Below, piece by piece: positions 35,115 to 44,412 of a stretch of 64,000 nucleotides of DNA (its first letter is position 1; each line of letters starts with the position of its first letter). A model generated the notes under the pieces. That model saw only the letters and a list, made by a program, of their open reading frames with translations, did no database searches and was not told the DNA's origin. Position numbers and translations under genes: made by a program. Source of the DNA: Mycolicibacterium fortuitum subsp. fortuitum (GTDB lineage: Bacteria; Actinomycetota; Actinomycetes; Mycobacteriales; Mycobacteriaceae); assembly GCF_022179545.1 (NCBI RefSeq), contig NZ_AP025518.1, positions 5,084,001-5,148,000 of the forward strand, read 5' to 3'.

Positions 35115-36479
35115 CTACTTGTCGCCGCTGCCGCCGTCGGTGCCCGCGTCCTTGCCCCCGTCGGTGGCGTTCTTGACAGCCTCGCCCAGTTTCTTCAAGA
35201 ACTTGCTGCCGTTCGACTCACCCTTGGGCCGACCGCTGTCGAAGAGGATCGGCGGCGTGAACTTGTTGCCGCCCTTGGTATCCGTGCCCGTGTTCTGCTC
35301 CGCGGGCTCTTCCTCTTTCTCTTTGATCTTGGCGGTGGGCTTGGGGTCGAGCGCCGGCACCTTGAGCTCGGGCACCTTGAACTCAGGCGCCTTCGGGGGT
35401 TCGAACTTTGGCGGTTCGAAGGTCGGGGGCTCGAACTTCGGAGCCTCCGGTGTTTGGACGACGCCACCCAGCGGGTCGGCTTCTGGGCCTCCCTCGGCCG
35501 GATCCAGAGCGCCCTTGTCCACGAGCTGGTCGGCGGTTTCAGCGTCTTCGACGAGTTTGGTCTCGTCCGCGGCCGGTGCCTTGAACGGCAACTTCACCAG
35601 GCCCTTGAACGGTGAATCGACCTTGGCAGTCGAGAGGTTCAACAGTGACACCGGCCCCGGCAGGCTGGTCAGGCTCGAGCCGGTCTCTTTCTCAGCCAGC
35701 AGTGTGGTGGTCTCGGGGCCGGACTCATCCAGCGTCTGGACCCCGGGGCCGGAGTCGAGCGGGTTGATCAGGTTCGGCTCAGGAGTGGGCGTCCCTTGCA
35801 CGATGGCGTCCACCACGTAGGTGAACGCCGCGTAGATACCGGTGTTGGCGCCGTATCCGAAGAAGAATGAGTTGGTCAGCCCGTAGGCGTAGCCGTCCTG
35901 GGGCAGGTTGTCGAGCAGCAGATTGCCGACGAGTTGTGTTGCGCCGCCTTCAAAGAAGTCGTCGACGCGTTTGGTCAGATCCAGGCGGCCGGTCGGGTCA
36001 ACCGCGTCGATGGCCACAGCCACCGTACGGATGGCCTGGTGGGCAAGCTCGGTGAAGCCGCCCTCGAAGAAGATGTTGTCTATGTCGCCGAGCGGCAGGA
36101 TGTTGTCGCTGAGGTAGTACGCCAGGCCGGTGAAGCCCTTGTGGCATACCGCGCCTTCCGCGGTGCAGTCCCCGGGCGCATCGACCATCACCGGATTTCC
36201 GTCCGCGTCGGTGACGATTTCACCGGTGACCGGATCGATCTGCGGCACCTGCCCCGGGAACCACAGCCCGCCATATCCCTGAGTGAAGGACTGCCATGCG
36301 CCTTGCAGGGAAAGCGCCAGCAGATTGATCTGCTCCTGCGTCAGCTTGGTCGGAGCTGGCGCGGCGGTAGCGGCGACAGTGATCTGGTCACGGGGGACGA
36401 ACAACGCCGGGGTTGCGGCGACGAGTGCGCCTGCGCTGAGGAGTGCGGCACCGGTGGTGATGAGCGGACGTACAGCCAT
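35115..36479 (-). CDS. large exported wall protein, paralog A (Pro/Glu/Lys repeats)
   Basis: A 454-residue exported protein, paralog of the 32780 gene. Signal peptide 1-37 (MAVRPLITTGAALLSAGALV). Shared domain at about 45-245: SLQGAWQSFTQGYGGLW, GDCTAEGAVCHKGFTGLAYY, and TNSFFFGYGANTGIYA. It lacks a 60-residue insert present in B after GYGG. The C-terminal half has a proline repeat of the form (P-K/T-F-E-P)n near residues 330-350, then K/E-rich and ends GGKDAGTDGGSGDK. ATG 36479 matches the paralog start and has AAGGGG upstream; the frame continues earlier without coding character. Confidence 0.8.
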   Translation of the reverse strand: MAVRPLITTGAALLSAGALVAATPALFVPRDQITVAATAAPAPTKLTQEQINLLALSLQGAWQSFTQGYGGLWFPGQVPQIDPVTGEIVTDADGNPVMVDAPGDCTAEGAVCHKGFTGLAYYLSDNILPLGDIDNIFFEGGFTELAHQAIRTVAVAIDAVDPTGRLDLTKRVDDFFEGGATQLVGNLLLDNLPQDGYAYGLTNSFFFGYGANTGIYAAFTYVVDAIVQGTPTPEPNLINPLDSGPGVQTLDESGPETTTLLAEKETGSSLTSLPGPVSLLNLSTAKVDSPFKGLVKLPFKAPAADETKLVEDAETADQLVDKGALDPAEGGPEADPLGGVVQTPEAPKFEPPTFEPPKFEPPKAPEFKVPELKVPALDPKPTAKIKEKEEEPAEQNTGTDTKGGNKFTPPILFDSGRPKGESNGSKFLKKLGEAVKNATDGGKDAGTDGGSGDK

Positions 36480-36983
36480 GTGGCGGGGCCCCTTAACTAG
36501 AGGACGAAAACGGCCGATTCCAAAAATCCGCGCCGGCGGCAACTTAGAAACTGCTGAGAATGCTAAATGCCCCCATTCGCTCCCGCAACCGATAAAGGCT
36601 CATAAGCCTTTGGCAAATCCGGCATGCAGGGAGATGTCACCTCCCGCATTGAGCTGCCCGAATGTAGCGACACAAATCGGATAAACAAGATCAACCGCTC
36701 GACGCCCCAGGTCAGAAGGTAGCTTCCGGCATTGACCGATCCGCATCGGTTACTTCACGAGGACGACACACGCCGGCAATGAAGAACCGCTACTGCCATT
36801 TCATTGCCAACGCAATGAATCGAAAGGATCGCCGCAGCGGCGCTATTTCACTTGGCTACTCAACCCCAAGACCTGCCATGAGGAGCTGCCACTAATTGTC
36901 GCCGCAAATGAATGGAAAGTGGCGGTTGAGCACTTCGGAATTCCCACCGCCGGCTGCATCGCTTCGACTGCGGGCGCGAGCAC
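36480..36983. other. 504-bp intergenic region
   Basis: It holds the leader and promoter of wall protein A at its left end. The part from 36600 to 36980 is AT-richer than the surroundings (for example 36740-36930) and shows no convincing gene. Confidence 0.5.
36560..36588 (-). promoter_or_regulatory. sigma-70-type promoter of wall protein A
   Basis: On the minus strand: -35 TTGCGG (36583-36588), 17-bp spacer, -10 TAGCAT (36560-36565). The -35 and its flank GGTTGCGGGAG are identical in the B promoter. Confidence 0.6.
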
Positions 36984-37652
36984 TCAGCGCGGCATCGCGA
37001 TCCGTAATCCCGCCAGCATCACCTGAGCATCGGCCATGAAGGTGGGATTGTTCGGCGCAGTGCTCTGTGCCAGCGCCACGATGTTGAAGACCTTCGCCCC
37101 GAGCGGCACCATCACCGACACCGCAGTGATGTAGCTGGTCTTGCTGATCTGTTCGTCAGGTGGGGTCGTGTAGTTGACCATCAGCGCCGGGAAGCCACAG
37201 ATCTCCGACGGCACCTGGGTGATGTTTTGCGCGCCGATCGATTCGAAGCCCTTGATGGTGTCGTTCAGCAGGTCCCGCGGCGACCGGTTGCCGTCCGTCG
37301 CGTCGCCGGTGGACACCGAGATCGCCGGATTCGACACGCCGTCGCTGAGCGAGACATTGCGCAGCACCAGTTTCACGGGACCTTTGGCGAACTCGGGCGC
37401 CGGCTCCCAGCCCGGCGGTTGCGCGACGCGCACCCGTGGCTCGTCGGGCCCGGTCCCGGGAACTTCGATCCAGGCATCCGAATGCAATTGCTCGCAGTTC
37501 TGGGCCTTGTACCCGGACCCGCCCGACGCCGCCGATCCCCCGGGCGGTTCGAACCCGGCCTTCGCGGTGCCGTCGGTCAGCTGTGTGCACCCGCTGAGGG
37601 TCAGCCCGGCCGCCAGCACGACCACACCCGCAACGCTCTTCATGACCCCCAT
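36984..37652 (-). CDS. lipoprotein, LpqN/LpqT-like
   Basis: A 222-residue lipoprotein. Signal peptide with lipobox LSGC (Cys22). The mature domain (VRVAQPPGWEPAPEF, then LLNDTIKGFES and an AQVMLAGLRI end) resembles the LpqN/LpqT/Mtc28 fold in layout: a start strand with PPGW and a long central helix. The call is by pattern only. ATG 37643 is an alternative start. It lies 48 bp downstream of the vWA gene in the reverse sense and 500 bp from the wall proteins, so operon links are unclear. Confidence 0.65.
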   Translation of the reverse strand: MGVMKSVAGVVVLAAGLTLSGCTQLTDGTAKAGFEPPGGSAASGGSGYKAQNCEQLHSDAWIEVPGTGPDEPRVRVAQPPGWEPAPEFAKGPVKLVLRNVSLSDGVSNPAISVSTGDATDGNRSPRDLLNDTIKGFESIGAQNITQVPSEICGFPALMVNYTTPPDEQISKTSYITAVSVMVPLGAKVFNIVALAQSTAPNNPTFMADAQVMLAGLRIAMPR

Positions 37653-37700
37653 CGCCCCCAGAGACTACGCGAGCCCACTGCGCGCCGACTGTGTCGCAAA

Positions 37701-39689
37701 CTAGCGCCGACGCGAGTGCAGGTAGTCGCCGACCACCGCGGCGCCCAGTCCGTCGAGATCGGGCACCACGACGCGCCCCTGCACACGGCGGGCCACCTGG
37801 TCGATGAACCGGGCCAGGCCGGGGTCGGAGCCCAGCCGGAAGATCGTCACCTGCGCGCCCAGTCGGGCCACCTCGTCGAAACCGCGCACGGTGTGGGCGA
37901 TGGTGCGCGGGTGTGGTGGGTAGTCGAAGAACACCTCACTTCCATGGCCGTCACCGAAATCCTCCAGGTGGGCAGTCGGCTCGCCGTCGGTCACCACGAG
38001 CACGACCGGTTGCGCATTGGGGTGACGACGCAGATGCCGCGTCGCCAGGGCCAGCGCATGGTGCAGATTGGTGCCCTGCTCGTACACGCCCTCCAAGCCG
38101 GTCAGCTCACCCGCGGTCACGGTGCGTGCGTACCGGCCGAACGCGATGATCTGCAGCTCATCTGAGCGGAACCTGGTGCTCACCAAATGGTTGAGCGCCA
38201 GTGCCGTGCGCTTCATCGGCAGCCAGCGGTTCTCCATCACCATCGAGAACGACGTGTCCACCAGCAGCGCCACACAGGCCTGCGTGCGCGTCTCGGTCTC
38301 CGAGATCTCGACATCCTCGACGGCAAACCGGATGGGGCGCTGCGCGATTCCGGTACCGGCCTGGCGCAGCACCGCATTGGTCACCGTGCGCGTGACGTTC
38401 CACGGCTCGGTATCGCCGAACTCCCAGGGCCGGGTTGCCCCGGTCAACTCCCCCGCCGCACCGGCCCGGCGCGTGTCCCGCTCGCCGTGCCGACCCGAAA
38501 GGCGTTGCGCCACATCGCGCAATGCGGTTTGGCCGAGCTGGCGCATGGCCTTGGGAGAAAGCCGCCACTGCCCGTCGGAGCCACGGTCGATGAAGCCTTG
38601 ATTGACCAGGGCTTTCTCCAGCTCAGACAGCGTGCGCGCGTCGATCGCGGCGTCGTCACCGAGCTGGCGGGCCAGCGCCTCAAGGTCCACGTCATCCATC
38701 GACGCCCCCGAGTAGCTCTGCGACAGCGCATCGGCGAGCTGTTCCAGCTCGGCGATGTCGGACAGCGCCTGCGCACCCTCACCCATACCCAGCGGGTCGC
38801 CGCCGGAGAACCGCTCCGAACCGCTCCAGTCCTCGCCAGGGCGGGCGGCCTGCAAATGCGCGTCGAGCCGGTTGAGCGCGTTCATCAACGACGGCGAACC
38901 AAAAGCCTGCTGCGCCAAAGAGTCCAGCTCGGCCCGCTGCTCGGCCGACAAGCTGTTGCGGAACCGCTGCGCGGCTGCGGCCCGCTTGGCCAACGAATCC
39001 AACAGCTCGTCGATGTTCCTCGGCCCCTCCGGGAAGAACTCGCCGTGCTTGTCCATGAACTGTTGGAAGTCCTCGGCCGTATCTTTCCCCTGGGCGTGCT
39101 TGTCCAGCAGGTCATTGAGATCGTCGAGCATCTCATTGACCCGCTGCCGGTCCTCGTCGGTGGCGTTCTCCAACGCCTCCTTCATGCCGGCGAAACGCTG
39201 ATCCAGCATCTCGCGGCCGAGCAGATCCTTTATCTGCTCATACTTCTGACGTGCCTCGGGGCTACGCCAGTCATAGTCGGCCAGTTCCTGGACGGCCTTG
39301 GCCGGCGACGGCGACAGCGCTTCCATCTGCAGTTCGCCGAACCGCGCGTCGTCGTCGAGAGCGCGGGCCAGCTCCTTGCGCTCGGCCAGCACGGCCTCAT
39401 CGAGCAGTTTCTTGATCTCCTGCAGCGTGCCGTCAAGGTTGTGCCGCTGCAGCAACTCCCGCCGCTTCCGGTTGGCCTCGGCGGCCAGCCGGTCGGTGCC
39501 GCGCATGCCCTCGGTCCCGCGACGCATCAACTCCGAGAGCGCGCGGCGCGGCGAGCTGCCCTCCATGACGCTCTGACCGATCTGCTCGAGCGCGTCGCGC
39601 AGATCGATCGGTGGTGCCAGCGGATCCGGGCCACCGGTGTATCGCGAATACCGCGAGGTGTGCCCGTGTCGCCGACCCAGATCAGCCAT
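37701..39689 (-). CDS. von Willebrand factor A domain protein (Rv0959-like)
   Basis: A 662-residue cytosolic protein. The N-terminal 400 residues are helical and charged; the C-terminal vWA domain (about 450-650) has the metal site ALLVDTSFSMV (DxSxS) and VVTDGEPTAHLEDFG. Its start overlaps the MoxR ATPase stop by 8 bases, so the two form one unit. MoxR-vWA pairs act like chelatase or chaperone assemblies that insert cofactors or activate proteins; the target here is unknown. Matches the M. tuberculosis Rv0958-Rv0959 pair by order. Confidence 0.88.
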   Translation of the reverse strand: MADLGRRHGHTSRYSRYTGGPDPLAPPIDLRDALEQIGQSVMEGSSPRRALSELMRRGTEGMRGTDRLAAEANRKRRELLQRHNLDGTLQEIKKLLDEAVLAERKELARALDDDARFGELQMEALSPSPAKAVQELADYDWRSPEARQKYEQIKDLLGREMLDQRFAGMKEALENATDEDRQRVNEMLDDLNDLLDKHAQGKDTAEDFQQFMDKHGEFFPEGPRNIDELLDSLAKRAAAAQRFRNSLSAEQRAELDSLAQQAFGSPSLMNALNRLDAHLQAARPGEDWSGSERFSGGDPLGMGEGAQALSDIAELEQLADALSQSYSGASMDDVDLEALARQLGDDAAIDARTLSELEKALVNQGFIDRGSDGQWRLSPKAMRQLGQTALRDVAQRLSGRHGERDTRRAGAAGELTGATRPWEFGDTEPWNVTRTVTNAVLRQAGTGIAQRPIRFAVEDVEISETETRTQACVALLVDTSFSMVMENRWLPMKRTALALNHLVSTRFRSDELQIIAFGRYARTVTAGELTGLEGVYEQGTNLHHALALATRHLRRHPNAQPVVLVVTDGEPTAHLEDFGDGHGSEVFFDYPPHPRTIAHTVRGFDEVARLGAQVTIFRLGSDPGLARFIDQVARRVQGRVVVPDLDGLGAAVVGDYLHSRRR

Positions 39690-41067
39690 AGACCGTCTCG
39701 CCCTCCCCGGTCACCTTGTCCACGCGCTTGGCCAGATACAGCGCCTCCAAAGCCAACTCGACCGCTGCAGCCCGCTGACCGATCGACACCGCACCCAGTC
39801 GCGACGCCAGCGCATCGACCACGGCAAGGTCGGGCAGAGCGGCCAGCACATCCTTGGCCGAGACGCGCTCGCCCGTGGTCACCGGCGAGCCTTCCTCGAC
39901 CGCGGCCACGAGCGGGGCGACATCGATGCCGCCGAGCAGCCGCTGCGCGGTGTCGGCGGTGGCGCGTCGCAGCAGATGCTCAAGCACCGCCTGCTCACGT
40001 CCCTCCTCGCCGGTCTCGAACTCCAACTTGCCGCGCAGCACGTCGATCACGGTGGCCAGGTCGACCACGCGGGCCACCGGATCGTCCTCGCCCAGAATCG
40101 CCGAGCGGTGCCGCGCCGAGGCCGCCACCGTTTCCGCGGCGGCGATCGCGAACCGAGCGGACACACCCGAACGCTGGTCGATCGAGCTCGATTCACGCAG
40201 ATTGCGGGCGAACCGGGCCAGCACGCCGAGCAGGTAGTCCGGGACCTCGGCGGCCAACTGGGCCTCCTGGCGGATCACCCCGATCTCGTCGTCGATCTCC
40301 AGCGGGTAGTGGGTACGGATCTCAGCGCCGAAGCGATCCTTCAGCGGGGTGATGATCCGGCCGCGGTTCGTGTAGTCCTCGGGGTTGGCGCTCGCCACGA
40401 CCAGCACGTCAAGTGGGAGCCGCAGCGTGTAGCCGCGGACCTGAATGTCGCGCTCCTCCATCACGTTGAGCATCGACACCTGAATGCGCTCGGCCAGGTC
40501 GGGCAGCTCGTTGACGGCCACGATGCCGCGGTGCGCCCGCGGGATCAGCCCGTAGGCGATCGTTTCCGGGTCGCCGAGGCTGCGCCCCTCGGCCACCTTG
40601 ATCGGGTCGATGTCGCCCACCAGATCGGCCACGCTGGTATCGGGGGTGGCCAGCTTCTCGGTGTAGCGCTCACTGCGGTGCCGCCACTCGATCGGAAGGT
40701 CCTCGCCGGAATCGGCAGCCCGGCGGATCGACTCGGGCGTGATCGGGCTGTAGGGGTGTTCACCCAATTCGGATCCGGCGATCACCGGCGTCCACTCATC
40801 GAGCAGTCCCGTCAACGCACGCAGCAGCCGCGTCTTGCCCTGGCCACGCTCACCGAGTAGCACCACGTCGTGGCCGGCGATCAACGCTCGCTCCAACTGT
40901 GGGATCACCGTGTCTTGAAAACCGAGAATCCCAGACCAAGGGTCCCGGCGATCGGCAAGCGCGGACAGCAGGTTCTCGCGAATTTCGGCTTTCACGCCCC
41001 GCTCACGGTGGCCGGAGGCGCGCAGCTCACCGACGGTGCGAGGCAGATCCTTGGGTTGGCTCACCAC
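39682..41067 (-). CDS. MoxR/magnesium-chelatase-type AAA+ ATPase (Rv0958-like)
   Basis: A 461-residue AAA+ ATPase. Walker A GERGQGKTRLLRAL is near residue 72. Walker B and sensor region: IVAVNELPDLAERIQVSMLNVMEERDIQVRGY is broken by short turns; arginine-finger type end NPEDYTNRGRIITPLKDRFG. The family resembles the ChlI subunit of Mg-chelatase. It forms a two-gene unit with the vWA protein and is divergent from the kinase gene 122 bp away. Confidence 0.9.
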   Translation of the reverse strand: MVSQPKDLPRTVGELRASGHRERGVKAEIRENLLSALADRRDPWSGILGFQDTVIPQLERALIAGHDVVLLGERGQGKTRLLRALTGLLDEWTPVIAGSELGEHPYSPITPESIRRAADSGEDLPIEWRHRSERYTEKLATPDTSVADLVGDIDPIKVAEGRSLGDPETIAYGLIPRAHRGIVAVNELPDLAERIQVSMLNVMEERDIQVRGYTLRLPLDVLVVASANPEDYTNRGRIITPLKDRFGAEIRTHYPLEIDDEIGVIRQEAQLAAEVPDYLLGVLARFARNLRESSSIDQRSGVSARFAIAAAETVAASARHRSAILGEDDPVARVVDLATVIDVLRGKLEFETGEEGREQAVLEHLLRRATADTAQRLLGGIDVAPLVAAVEEGSPVTTGERVSAKDVLAALPDLAVVDALASRLGAVSIGQRAAAVELALEALYLAKRVDKVTGEGETVYG

Positions 41068-41189
41068 TCCACGCTACGACTGAACCCGCCCGCGCACATC
41101 GCCACCCGGCAGAACTAGCATCCGGCGCGTGGAAGCCACTCCCCCGGCATAGTCGTTGCGCGAGCGTTGCTACCGGTAGTCTGCGCTCC

Positions 41190-43056
41190 ATGCCGTTGGC
41201 TAGCGGTCAGGAATTCGCAGGGTTCACCATCGTGCGGTTGGTGGGCACTTGGTGGCATGGGCGAGGTCTATCTGGCGTCCCACCCGCGGTTACCCCGCGA
41301 GGACGCTCTCAAAGTGCTGCCCATAAGCGTCAGCTCGGACAACGAATTCCGGCAGCGGTTCATCCGCGAGGCAGACATGGCAGCCACGCTGTGGCACCCG
41401 CACATCGTCGGCGTGCACGACCGCGGCGAATTCGAGGGCCGGTTGTGGATCTCGATGGACTACGTCGACGGGCACGACGCCGCCAAGCTGCTGCACGATC
41501 AGTACCCCAAGGGCATGCCCGCCGAGGACGTCATCGAGGTCGTCACCGCTGTCGGCGACGCACTGGACTACGCGCACCAGCGCAAGCTGCTGCACCGCGA
41601 CGTCAAGCCGGCCAACATCCTGCTCACCAGCAAACAGGGTTCCAAGCGCCGCATCATGCTGACCGACTTCGGCATCGCACGTCGCGCCGATGAGGTCAAC
41701 GGGCTCACCTCGACCAACATCACCGTCGGCTCGATGTCCTACACCGCACCTGAGCAGTTGATGGGTCAGCCGCTCGACGGGCGGGCCGATCAGTACTCCC
41801 TGGCCGCGACCGCCTACCGTCTTTTCACCGGCACCCCGCCGTTCGCCCACAGCAACCCGGCGGTGGTGATCAGCCACCACCTGAATTCGCCGCCACCGAA
41901 GCTCGCCGATACGAAACCTGAACTGGCCGTGTTCGATTCGGTGATGGCCAAAGCGCTGGCCAAGGACGCCAAGGACCGCTACGCCACCTGTCACGACTTC
42001 GCCGTCGCACTGGCTGAGGCTGCCGTCGGCACGACTCCGGAAGTACGCACTCCGAAGCCCGTCCAGGAGCCCGCGCCGCCCACCACACCGCTGATCATCC
42101 CGAAGCCGGTGAACCCGCCTCCGACGCCGCTGTCACCGTCGAACCCGCGGCAGCCCGCGCCGTCGGAACCTCCGGTGTTCACCTCGTCGTGGGCGGGCAA
42201 TGAAACGTCGTCCCGCAAACCCGTGGTGAGCAATCCGCCGGTCGGCATGCAGAACCTCGGCGGGCCGTCGGCACCGCCCGGACCGGTGGGGCCGCCGCAG
42301 ACCAACTTCGGGCCGCCCCCGTTGCCGCACACGCCGATCCCCAAGAAGGCGAACAACCGGCGCAACCTCATCGTGGCTGTGGCCGCGATCGCCGGCGTGA
42401 TCCTGCTCGTCGGCGGCATCACGTTCGCTGTCAGCTCCGGGGGCGAAGAGAACCCCACCCCCGGCGACACCACGTCGTCGGCGCCGACAGAACCGTCCGA
42501 CGAGACGACCTCCACCTCGCCCAAGCCGGCCACACACGCCTTCACCATCGCCGACTACATCAAGCAGAGCGGCATCGTCGAGACACCGGTCCATCGCGGC
42601 GATCCGGGTGCGCCGGTGTTCAACTGGCCCATCCCGCCCGGATGGATCGACGCAGGCACCCGCACGCCGGCCTGGGCCTACTCGGCGATGGTCAACGACC
42701 CGGTCAACCCGCCGGATCCGCCGTCGGTCATCTCGTTGATCTCCAAGCTGACCGGCGACGTTGATCCCAACAAGCTGCTCGAATACGCCCCCAACGAGCT
42801 GCAGAACCTCGCGGACTACAAGGGAAGTGGTGACCCGGTCCGCGGGGAAATCAGCGGATTCCCCTCGGTCCACCTCGGCGGCAGCTATGCCAAGGGGGAA
42901 CAGCGCCGCGCGATCACCCAGACCACTGTGGTGATCCAGGCTCCCGGCGCCGTGTACGTGCTGCAGATCAACGCCGACGCGCTGGAACGCGACAAAGGCG
43001 CGCTGACCGACGTCAACAAGGTCATCGAGGCCCAAGCCACCATTGCCCTGCCCTGA
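41190..43056 (+). CDS. membrane Ser/Thr protein kinase with LpqN-like extracellular domain (apparent frameshift)
   Basis: From ATG 41190 twenty codons read [20 protein letters not shown]; then an extra T at 41250 shifts the frame. From 41251 the frame continues GGMGEVYLA. Dropping one T gives a normal glycine loop [13 protein letters not shown] and a 621-residue protein. Kinase domain to about 275: Lys41 (ALKVL), [26 protein letters not shown] Pro-rich linker and one membrane helix (about 390-412) follow. Residues 450-621 ([27 protein letters not shown]) match the LpqN lipoprotein at 62337. It would sense an external signal and phosphorylate cytosolic proteins. The frameshift may be a sequencing error or real loss. 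Confidence 0.85.
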
Positions 43057-43093
43057 GCGGGAGTTACTTCAGGTACCCAGTACCCTTGGTACC

Positions 43094-44107
43094 GTGAATT
43101 CGCTCGATTGGCGTAGCCGGCCGGCCACCGTGCACTTCGGCCCCGCATCCTTGCAGTCCAGGGCACTCGGCTGGACCACCGCGATCTTCGTTCGCCCATT
43201 GCTGGGTCTGCTGACCCTGATCGGGCTCGGGGTCAACCGCGTCGCACCGGAACTGCTGCAGCGCGCCCATCTCGACGTCATCGACCGGCCCCTGCGGGTC
43301 ATCAAACCGCTGCCAGGCACCGAGGTGACGCCCGTGGCGCTGCCCAACTGCCCGGCCGAATGGGTGATCGCGCCCGAGGCCCGCGACTCCGACCGGGTGA
43401 TCGTCTATATGCACGGCTCCGCGCTGGTGACCCTCGGGCTGAACTCACACCGCCGCTTCGTGTCCAAGCTGTCGGCCACCACCGGCGCGCGCGTGCTCAA
43501 CGTCGGCTACCGACTGGCCCCGCAGGCCGACATCGACGACGCCGTCACCGACGGGCTCGACGGCTACCGCCTGGCGCTGTCGCTCGGGTTCGCCCCCGAA
43601 AAGATTGTCCTGGCCGGTGATTCAGCCGGTGGTTTGTTCGCCGCCGACACCGCGCTGGCCACCCGCGACGCCGGGCTGCCGGTGCCCGCCGGGCAGGTGC
43701 TGCTCTCACCGTTGACCTCCTCCGACATGGACCTGAAATACCGTGCGCTGCAGGAGCATCGCGACGTCATGTTCCCGTTCATGACCGTGAAGTTCATCTA
43801 CGACGTGTTCGCCACCGTCAACGGCACCCGGCCCACACCGGTGATGCCGCCCGAGGCGGACCTGCACGGGCTCGGGCCCTTCCTGCTCCAGGTCGGCACG
43901 CACGAGATGCTGCTCAACGACGCCTTCGCCCTTGCCGACAAGCTGCAGGCCGCCGGGGTGCCGGTATGGGTTCAGGTGTGGGACAGGGCGATGCACATGT
44001 TCCAGCTGAGCTTCGACATCAACCCCGATGCGTGCCGCGCGGTCGAAGAGATCACCTCGTTCATCGCGTACGCGACCACCGAGGCAGAGGACGAAGTCAG
44101 CGCGTAG
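43094..44107 (+). CDS. alpha/beta hydrolase (HSL/LipU-type esterase)
   Basis: A 337-residue esterase. Oxyanion region IVYMHGSALVTLG (a variant of HGGG), nucleophile elbow VLAGDSAGGLFAA, acid and base near WVQVWDRAMHMFQ. A hydrophobic N-terminal stretch (FVRPLLGLLTLIGLGV) suggests membrane association. The GTG at 43094 is chosen since the domain starts directly after it. It lies 37 bp after the kinase gene on the same strand, so it may be cotranscribed with it. Substrate likely a medium-chain ester; unproven. Confidence 0.85.
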   Translation: MNSLDWRSRPATVHFGPASLQSRALGWTTAIFVRPLLGLLTLIGLGVNRVAPELLQRAHLDVIDRPLRVIKPLPGTEVTPVALPNCPAEWVIAPEARDSDRVIVYMHGSALVTLGLNSHRRFVSKLSATTGARVLNVGYRLAPQADIDDAVTDGLDGYRLALSLGFAPEKIVLAGDSAGGLFAADTALATRDAGLPVPAGQVLLSPLTSSDMDLKYRALQEHRDVMFPFMTVKFIYDVFATVNGTRPTPVMPPEADLHGLGPFLLQVGTHEMLLNDAFALADKLQAAGVPVWVQVWDRAMHMFQLSFDINPDACRAVEEITSFIAYATTEAEDEVSA

Positions 44108-44412
44108 GCGCTGTCCTTTGCCGCGGCCGGCCTGCGCGCCCGCGCGCCTGCGCCGTTTCCTACTCCTGGGCAGCGGCTCGCGTAGTTCAGCGACCCCCAA
44201 GTAGAAGTCGGCGAGAAGCCGCTCCGGGCCGGCGCCGCCGTTTTCTACCTGCGGGCTGTGCCGCCTGCGTGATCACGACCTCTAGGTAGAAACCGGTGAA
44301 CTGAACGGCCGCGTCGACCGTCGATCCACAGCACGCGGTTCATCCCCAACTCCGCCTGAAGCGCACGAGGGCGCCGACGCTTCGTCGGCCGCGCCGTCGA
44401 CCATCGATAGCC
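44108..44412. other. 305-bp intergenic region with short repeat pieces
   Basis: GC-rich. At 44188-44199 CAGCGACCCCCA begins a stretch that resembles the region 3' of the IS30 element (57970-57981). TTTTCTACCTGCGG and TAGGTAGAAACCGG also recall pieces flanking that element. No gene seen. Confidence 0.4.

Noticed and set aside
37540..37560. GGTTCGAA-like piece resembling a tRNA T-arm
   Set aside because: It lies in the lipoprotein coding sequence and no cloverleaf can be drawn around it.
38187..40352. 721-codon plus-strand frame opposite vWA and MoxR genes
   Set aside because: The minus strand carries two well-known families with motifs; the plus-strand product is Arg/Pro-rich noise.
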